A DNA stretch of 64,000 nucleotides from Rhyacophila brunnea. Taxonomy: Eukaryota; Arthropoda; Insecta; Trichoptera; Rhyacophilidae. The stretch is taken from assembly GCA_022495005.1 (NCBI GenBank), contig JAGYXB010001615.1, positions 558,001-622,000 on the forward strand, in the 5' to 3' direction. Numbering within the stretch: position 1 is the stretch's first letter; each line of letters opens with the position of its first letter. Positions 58,754-64,000 of the stretch are shown in pieces. The translations under genes and the position numbers were made by a program. The notes beneath the pieces were generated by a model, which did no database searches, was not told the origin of the DNA, and saw nothing but the letters and a program-made list of their open reading frames with translations.

Positions 58754-60129
58754 AAAAGGGTCCTAATTATAGAAGTAGAATATTTAATAAAAGTTATAAA
58801 TATGTCGATTTATTCAATTTGGTGACCAATGAAACTTTTATCCCTAAAATCATCAATCCTTTCGTAGATAAAGTTGAAATATTCATTCTATATGAACTAC
58901 AGTTGTTTGATTGACTATAATACAATGCAGTGTAGATCATGGCTACCTCCCAAGTAAAATTAATATTTTTTCGTTACAAAATTAGTTATTTGCTCAAATT
59001 ATTTTTGCATTTGCATCCAAACTCACAAAAAATGAAGAAAAAAAAGGAATCGACATATTTGTGGACTTTCTTCCACTACCCCTTCATGGGTATTATTGAT
59101 TTCATAGTGATATTTAAATATTTACAACTTTGATATAAACGTTTGACACTATGAAAATACGTTTTTACGTTGGATAGCATAACAAAAGACATTACAAAAC
59201 TGTATTGAAAAGAAAACGGGATAATATGTATCTATTGGTAAATTAAGTTAACTCAGTAAAGCCACATAGTTTGTGTTATACCTATGGAGTTATTGCTAAA
59301 AAGTTTATTTAATTTTGACTGATTTGCTATTATTACCTGCCTTATCAGGGTTTTAAGCTATATTTATATTTTTACTAATTATTCAGTTATTTACCGTATA
59401 AGTACTAAGCTGGTGATAATATGTTTTATTATTTGGCGGGGGTTATATGCTCTGGATCCCATTGAAAGACTTTTTTATTAACTCAGAATTGAATAAAGAC
59501 CTCGCAACTGTATAATATCTTATTTTTAATCGATATTGATCCATCTATATCTACCTATAGCAATGATCTTTTACGAATGTGTTTTAGATTTAATTTGAAT
59601 CTGGATTTCAAAATGTATCACTTAACTTTTTATATTCGTGGGCACATTGCGTTTTTTTTTCTGAAATTGTTAGACAACACACTCTGAATTTTTATATCTA
59701 ATAAATTTAAAGAATTTAGTTGTTTTAATGCAGTACAAAAAAACAATCCTACGTCTTAATCATTCGGTCATGCACTTATTGTTATTCCAACCGTTTCATT
59801 TTATGACACAATAATTTAATATTGGGTGGGTATATCATACAATGGAAAATAAAACCACAAATTATAAGCATTGACGCAAATATTTTCCAAGTATATGTGT
59901 CACCCAAGGACAGAATGCTTCCTCGGTGAATCCTATTCGATCGCGAATCCAATTTGCATTTAATAAAGGCTTCGACGGGACAATCACTTTCGTTTAGTCC
60001 CACTGAAATGCTCGCCTCGCGAAGGCGCTACGAATACAATAAAATAATAATATATTACCTACTCCGTCAGTTCAAAGAACTTTGTGACTGATATGTTTAA
60101 TTTTAACTTACACGATTTCGGTTACAATG
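58754..60129. other. AT-rich spacer
   Basis: 59880-60040 is less AT-rich (CCTCGGTGAATCCTATTCG, GCTCGCCTCGCGAAGGCGC) with an unrecognised 73-codon minus frame (59782-60003). It may be host DNA next to the mariner insertion. Confidence 0.4.
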
Positions 60130-60131
60130 TA

Positions 60132-61431
60132 CGAGGGTGGGTCAATAATTCCTTAGAAAAAAGCATTAAAACAGTTTTTATTTTTGTATTTTTTTTTTAT
60201 TTCTCAACATAATCTCCTTGGAGCTCAATACACTTGGTTAGACGTTTCTCAATTTTTTTTAAACCGTCAGAAAAATAAGTTTTCGGAAGGTCCTCAAAAT
60301 AAGCATTTGTCCGATCGATGACTTCTTCATTTGAAAAAAAACGTTGTCCACTTAGCCATTTTTTTAAGTTTGGGAAAAGGAAAAAGTCACTGGGGGCTAA
60401 ATCTGGCGAATACGGTGGGTGGTCGACCAATTCGAACTTCAATTCTTCAATTTTAGCCATTGATCGTAAACATGTGTGAACACGGGCATTGTCCTGATGA
60501 AAGAGGATTTTTTCCTGTTTAAATGAGGCCGTTTTTCTTCAATTTCGTTTTTTAGCTGGTCCAATAAAAATGCATAATAATCCCCTGTTATTGTTTTTCC
60601 TTTTTCCAAATAGTCAACGAAAATAATTCCACGTGCATCCCAAAATACAGTAGCCATAACCTTACCAGCTGATTTTACGGTTTTCGCCTTCTTTGGACAT
60701 GGTTTGCCTTCGCAATCCACTGCTTTGACTGTTCTTTCGTCTCGGGAGTATAGTGGTGTATCCATGTTTCATCTACAGTCACAAAGCGACGAAAAAATTC
60801 ATCCGGATTGCGTTGCATGAGCGACAACAGGGCTTTAGAGGCCACCACCCTATTGCGTTTATTGTCGACTGTGAGCAAACGCGGCACCCATCTTGCAGAA
60901 ATATTTTTCATGCCCAATTTGTCATGTAAAATAGAAATGACGCTACCTTTTGAGATCCCTGTAACCTCAATTATCTCACTCAACTTTAATCTTCGGTCAC
61001 TTAACACCATATCGTGGATTTTATTGATCATTTCTGGTGTAGTCACCTCTACAGGACGTCCTGAGCGTGGTTCATCCTTTGTTGATGTACGACCACGTTT
61101 AAATTCATTTAACCAGTTATAAATAGTTGCAAGTGAAGGAGCAGATATGCCGTGAACTAAATCCAACTCATTTTTTATTTCCTTTGCTGTTAACCCTTTT
61201 ATATTAAAATGTTTAATAACAGCTCTAAACTCAATTTTCTCCATTTTCCATTTTTCCATTTTCCAAGCAAATTTTTTTTTTAAATGTACGAGAAACACAC
61301 AACAACCCGACCAATCTGATTGAAACTTCGCAGCATACTGAATCGGTAGTGCCGCTGCATGAAAACAAACCGCTTACAGTACTAGTCGCGCCACCTGTCG
61401 GCTTTTCTAAGGACTTATTGACCCACCCTCG
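60132..61431 (-). mobile_element. Full-length mariner transposon
   Basis: 1,300 bp, bounded by TIRs CGAGGGTGGGTCAATAA (60132) and TTATTGACCCACCCTCG (61431), which continue to about 28 bp with one mismatch, and flanked by TA on both sides (60130-60131, 61432-61433), the fixed target of Tc1/mariner elements. It encodes one minus-strand transposase with a typical mariner length but two frameshifts. Intact ends mean it could still be mobilised by a transposase supplied from elsewhere. Confidence 0.95.
60197..61244 (-). pseudogene. Mariner transposase, frameshifted
   Basis: Start chosen at 61244 (MEKIEFRAVIKHFNIKG); an upstream in-frame Met at 61259 is also possible. The N-terminal paired helix-turn-helix DNA-binding domain occupies about residues 1-110 (KSSVI-like GISKGSVISILH; linker WVPRLLT for the usual WVPHxLT). 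Catalytic triad: VDETW, then HQDNARVH (Asp codon 60491-60493), then PPYSPDLAPSDF, with exactly 34 residues between the last two: the D,D34D signature of true mariners. The frame shifts near 60715 and again near 60515; the stop is at 60197-60199. About 349 codons, the usual family length. Confidence 0.92.
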
Positions 61432-61433
61432 TA

Positions 61434-62864
61434 CATACGTTATACCTACGGGTTATATATTAGGCTTTAATTTGAAATATATCTGAGATATACAACTAAA
61501 TTTGAACTGGGAGTATAAAATAGAATATATATACGATCATTACGCTAGGGAAAAGCTTCTTAAATTACACCTTTTAGTCTTGTGTAAATTTTCATTGATA
61601 AAGCATGGTAATATTTAAACTCTTTCATTGTGGTAAATTAGATAGTTATAAACTAATCTGAAACAAAATTAGAATAATTCTTCTGAATTTTAAATCCATC
61701 AATAGGATAAAATTGATTCAGTGGGTGGAGTAGGACGGATTTCTGCGTAGGAGTTGTGTTTGTACAGCACACGAATGCATGTCAATCGACAAGGAAAAAA
61801 TTGAGACAAAAAACACGGGGTTTTACATGACAGTGTGATGACCGTGTCTAGGTCATATAAAAAATAAAAACTAGCAGCATTGTAAGTACGTGTTGTTTGT
61901 TTTCAATGACCATTTTTAGCCAATCTATCTGATATTTTATAAGTGTTAAGTGCATTAAATTTACCCTTTGAGAAGCTTTGTTTTTTTTTTAAATATATCT
62001 TATTTTATTATATATACATAACTTAAATAAATATACGTATTAATTGTCATATATATTTTGGAATACATCAGATTCATATATCCCACCGTGAGTATAAAAC
62101 CAAGGCATCTGCAAAAGACATATTTTGGATATATTAGGGTTTGAAGTCTTCGTTTTGTTAGGAGAAATAGAGTTTCTAAAAAAAACATAATATTTGGTTT
62201 ATATCTACGCTATATTGCATATTCTTTGAGTTACTTTACTTTTAAATTATCAAGTTCACGACTTTTGCAGTTGTTTTACATTTAATCTCGAAATTGAAAA
62301 ATTTGCAGTTGTCTTGGTTTTACACTCATGGTGCGATTATTATGAGTTATGGGTATGAGCAATGTATTTTCTAATATACACGTTTCTGAAGTTTTCTGAA
62401 TTAAGTATATTAAATAACGCTATTCTTAAATATTGTGTATTATTCGTTGAATAAAAAAACCGTATAATTAAGCATTATTTTTCGTTAAAATAATAATATA
62501 TTTTTCTTATTTAATTTACCATGTTCGATTGTGAGTATAACATATGAGCTTCCGCAGAGTTAAGGTTGTATTAACAAACTTTTTATGAAGAACAGTTGTC
62601 AGTTATTCGTCCAATAAATACAATATAGTATTAATTATTGCACAAAAAATCAAAATGTTCAGTTGACATGATATTTTCAATTTAACTCATTCTTTATTAG
62701 AATTAGGTAATAAGAATCTGGACATGAAACCGGTACTAATATTAATTTATTAAACTATAAAATTCCCAACAGGTTACCCAGTTCCATTGTCAAGGAGTAA
62801 TGATATTTTAATATTATTATACCTGAGATTTTACTTAGGTAATAAGTTTTTTACTTTCTTTTAT
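61434..62864. other. AT-rich spacer
   Basis: 62530-62620 (minus) has GGACGAATAACTGACAACTG and TTGTTAATACAACCTTAAC, a possible worn SINE-1 body. Nothing else seen. Confidence 0.4.
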
Positions 62865-62990
62865 TGTATTAAGTTGCCATATAAATAATAATTAACTGTA
62901 TTTGCTGTCAGTGTGTATTTGTCATTGGTGAATGAGTGCACATAGTGCTTGTAGCCTGTGTCTAGCTAGAACAAAACTCAACTCAATTAT
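62865..62990. repeat. Family B inner fragment
   Basis: TTTATTGTATTAAGTTGCCATA, TAATTAACTGTATTTGCTGTC and AGTGTGTATTTG match the right inner arm of the family B element at 3785-3870. No TIR is attached. Confidence 0.55.
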
Positions 62991-64000
62991 AATTTATGTA
63001 GAATACGTTCAGTACAATGTATTTTATTCTAAATAATACTATTTCTTTCTACTTATAACTTACACTAAACATATTTAAAGGGTATAGAATAATTGGAAAA
63101 TATTAATCGTTATATCTAAAATGCTTTTTTTTTATCTAAATAGTAAATCTTATGTAGGTTTATATTAAAATTAGTAATATTACTTTCGATATCATAAACT
63201 CTATATAATAAAATGGACACAAAAAATAATAGCTTTTCTTTATGTTTGAAAGTAATGCGCAAACTATGTTAAAATAATTGTAAGCAGGTTCGAGAACTAA
63301 TAACATTTAAAGACAATAAGCACTCAAACAAGACAAATGGCCTGGCCTCACAGAATGTAAAGCAGTGCATTGTATTGTACGCTCATCATTGAGTTGCATC
63401 GCAAAACCCCGTTCGCTAATTTCCCCACCGCATATGTGCCAAGTCTTTTGAGGGGCCAGAGCTTTTGTTTCGATGAATGGATGCCTGCTGGAATGTGGAT
63501 CATTATCATATTGGCAGCTGGCACTGATCTCTTGACACACATTTTGACACTTTTTTTTACTTCTTAGTCGAAAGTTACTCACTAACAATAAGGAACGGTA
63601 TTTATAAAAAAATCGATTTTCAACTTTCACAAAATTAATTATATAAATTTAAACCTCGATTGTTTAAACTGTAATCCTCAAATAATTTTTAAACAACTAC
63701 GATAATTTTGTATATAAGTTTACAATGTGTAAAAATAAGGTATTCGTTGTTTACAACTTTCCGCTAATTTTGACTTCGATAAGAACTTATAAACATACAA
63801 ATGTGACACACCCTGTCATCCTCAATCCTTAAAGCATAATGAATCTATGAGTTTTTACTTTATTCGGCACGTAGATTGTACATATACCTAACATTGCTAA
63901 AGAATAAAGGGGTCATTCACGTCAACGGAATCAAATATGTACTTAATTTATATCAATAAGATCGATACATAATAAATAAAATTTATCTATAATTATTAAG
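62991..64000. other. Spacer with a GC-richer block
   Basis: 63330-63560 is clearly less AT-rich than its surroundings (CCTGGCCTCACAG, AGGGGCCAGAGC, TGGATGCCTGCTGG). Open frames exist on both strands (63307-63630 minus is the longest, 107 codons), but none resembles a known protein. It could be an exon or an unrecognised element. Confidence 0.35.

Noticed and set aside
59782..60003. 73-codon minus-strand frame as a host exon
   Set aside because: No recognisable domain, no convincing splice sites at its edges, and the 5' half only is GC-richer; left as unassigned spacer.
1..64000. CRISPR array, bacterial operon or prophage
   Set aside because: No regularly spaced direct repeats, no Shine-Dalgarno-led tight gene runs, and the element types are those of insect nuclear genomes.

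Overview
The window is nuclear DNA of an arthropod, most probably an insect. It is about 70% A+T and has no prokaryote-style dense coding. It carries invertebrate-type RTE and CR1/jockey-like LINE remnants, a mariner element, tRNA-derived SINEs, and short interspersed runs of the insect telomere unit TTAGG/CCTAA. The order of insect cannot be fixed from the sequence. No complete host protein-coding gene was found; nearly every long open frame belongs to a transposable-element relic or is its antisense shadow.

Layout. 1-6 kb: foldback and TIR elements (1439-2183, 3532-4336, 4806-5111) and a SINE. 6-16 kb: a MITE-like repeat fused to a LINE tail (7.8-8.3 kb), SINE copies, a foldback (9.2-9.5 kb), a composite tRNA-like SINE (12.1-12.45 kb), a TIR element with a SINE nested in it (12.8-13.8 kb), and two minus-strand LINE 3' ends (14.7-16.1 kb). 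17-27 kb: mostly AT-rich spacer with SINE pieces and two family-A repeats. 27-35.3 kb: TIR elements, a 2.5-kb decayed RTE-type LINE on the plus strand, palindromic repeats, a hAT-like MITE and a second LINE end. 35-41 kb: a 1-kb TIR element holding a SINE-like repeat whose inverted sister lies 3.2 kb away, plus a tandem duplication and a third RTE end. 41.8-42.73 kb: a CpG-rich promoter with TATA-like box and initiator, a probable non-coding first exon and a strong splice donor. This is the only good evidence of a host gene; it would run to the right, and two weaker alternative first exons sit at 45.1-45.5 and 48.5-48.65 kb. 43-60 kb: AT-rich, probably intronic, with a cluster of palindromic elements whose centres contain TTAGG-like units. 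60.1-61.4 kb: a full-length mariner with intact TIRs and TA duplications but a frameshifted transposase. 61.4-64 kb: little recognisable.

How the parts work together: the window reads as a host 5' gene region and long intron or intergenic DNA heavily colonised by elements. The non-autonomous MITEs and SINEs would depend on proteins made elsewhere, since the LINE and mariner enzymes here are broken. The most unusual pattern is that several palindromic element families (1.4, 33.2, 47.7, 50.0, 54.2, 55.0 kb) carry telomere-like repeats at or near their centres.
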